NCBI RefSeq assembly: GCF_034424375.1
Contig: NZ_CP139965.1
Span: 3,906,001 to 3,970,000, forward strand
Length of the DNA stretch: 64,000 bases
Direction: 5' to 3'
Source: Paraburkholderia kururiensis
Lineage (GTDB): Bacteria > Pseudomonadota > Gammaproteobacteria > Burkholderiales > Burkholderiaceae
Shown here: positions 63,908 through 64,000 of the stretch, in pieces
Layout: every line of letters begins with the position of its first letter
How positions within the stretch are numbered: position 1 is the stretch's first letter
Notes under the pieces: model-generated
Seen by the model: the letters and a program-made list of their open reading frames with translations, nothing else
Told to the model about the DNA's origin: nothing
Database searches by the model: none
Position numbers and translations under genes: made by a program

Positions 63908-64000
63908 TCAGATGACGCGGGCTGCTTCGACGAGGCGCGACACGGTCCAGGCCTTCGTCTTCGACACCGGACGAGTTTCCTGGATTTCGACGAGGTCACC
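63908..64000 (-). CDS. rpsQ: 30S ribosomal protein S17, C-terminal part (cut by window edge)
   Basis: The last 30 codons are present and read [18 protein letters not shown] to the C-terminus [10 protein letters not shown], which is S17. Last gene of the S10 operon. Confidence 0.95.

Overview
The window is about 64 kb of core chromosome from a GC-rich betaproteobacterium, almost certainly family Burkholderiaceae (Burkholderia, Paraburkholderia, Caballeronia or Trinickia type). The evidence is the gene content and order: separate hisI and hisE, short-form HisG, the mla / ibaG / murA / his series, mrcA next to pilMNOPQ-aroKB, System II cytochrome c biogenesis (resB-ccsB) with cytochrome c4, Mg-type HemB, and the spc and alpha ribosomal operons. 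I see no tRNA, rRNA, CRISPR array, prophage, intact insertion sequence or resistance island. Every gene inside the window is intact; only hisE and rpsQ are cut by the edges.

Layout. (1) Positions 1-14967, all minus strand, transcribed right to left: mlaF-mlaE-mlaD-mlaA-mlaC-mlaB (outer-membrane lipid asymmetry), an ABC-2 exporter pair, ibaG, murA, then hisG-D-C-B-H-A-F-I-E. Many junctions are 4-base overlaps, so this is one long co-directional series linking envelope maintenance to histidine synthesis. (2) 15084-18408 minus: thiO-thiS-thiG-thiE (thiazole synthesis and thiamine phosphate synthase) behind a well-conserved TPP riboswitch (about 18643-18743) with a promoter placed exactly upstream. 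(3) 18998-20746 plus: an SbmA/YddA-type ABC half-transporter; then thpR and gltB-gltD on the minus strand. The gltB upstream region is an AT-rich island with a perfect 15-bp inverted repeat. (4) 28141-31326: a RAYT-family transposase homologue that has lost its catalytic residues, an OmpW-like porin, a DUF883 protein and a glycerophosphodiester phosphodiesterase. (5) 31402-38835 minus: pilM-pilN-pilO/P fusion-pilQ-aroK-aroB-dgt, divergent from mrcA (PBP1A, plus). (6) 41552-45370: cyaY, a small LptM-like lipoprotein, lysA, and the periplasmic methionine sulfoxide reductase pair msrP-msrQ. (7) 45553-54311: ccsB-resB, cytochrome c4, engB, hemB, dsbD, cutA; together these serve haem, cytochrome c and periplasmic thiol chemistry. 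(8) 54481-64000 minus: the alpha operon (rpsM-rpsK-rpsD-rpoA-rplQ) preceded by the spc operon (rplN to secY, infA, rpmJ) and the end of the S10 operon (rpsQ).

Most of the window is ordinary housekeeping DNA and I did not find a clear new system. The items most worth a second look are the catalytically dead RAYT homologue, the inverted-repeat operator candidate upstream of gltB, the fused PilO-PilP with an unusually short PilQ, the ABC-2 exporter embedded in the mla/murA cluster, the N-terminal extra domain of ThiE, and a spc-operon promoter that lies inside a perfect 14-bp hairpin.
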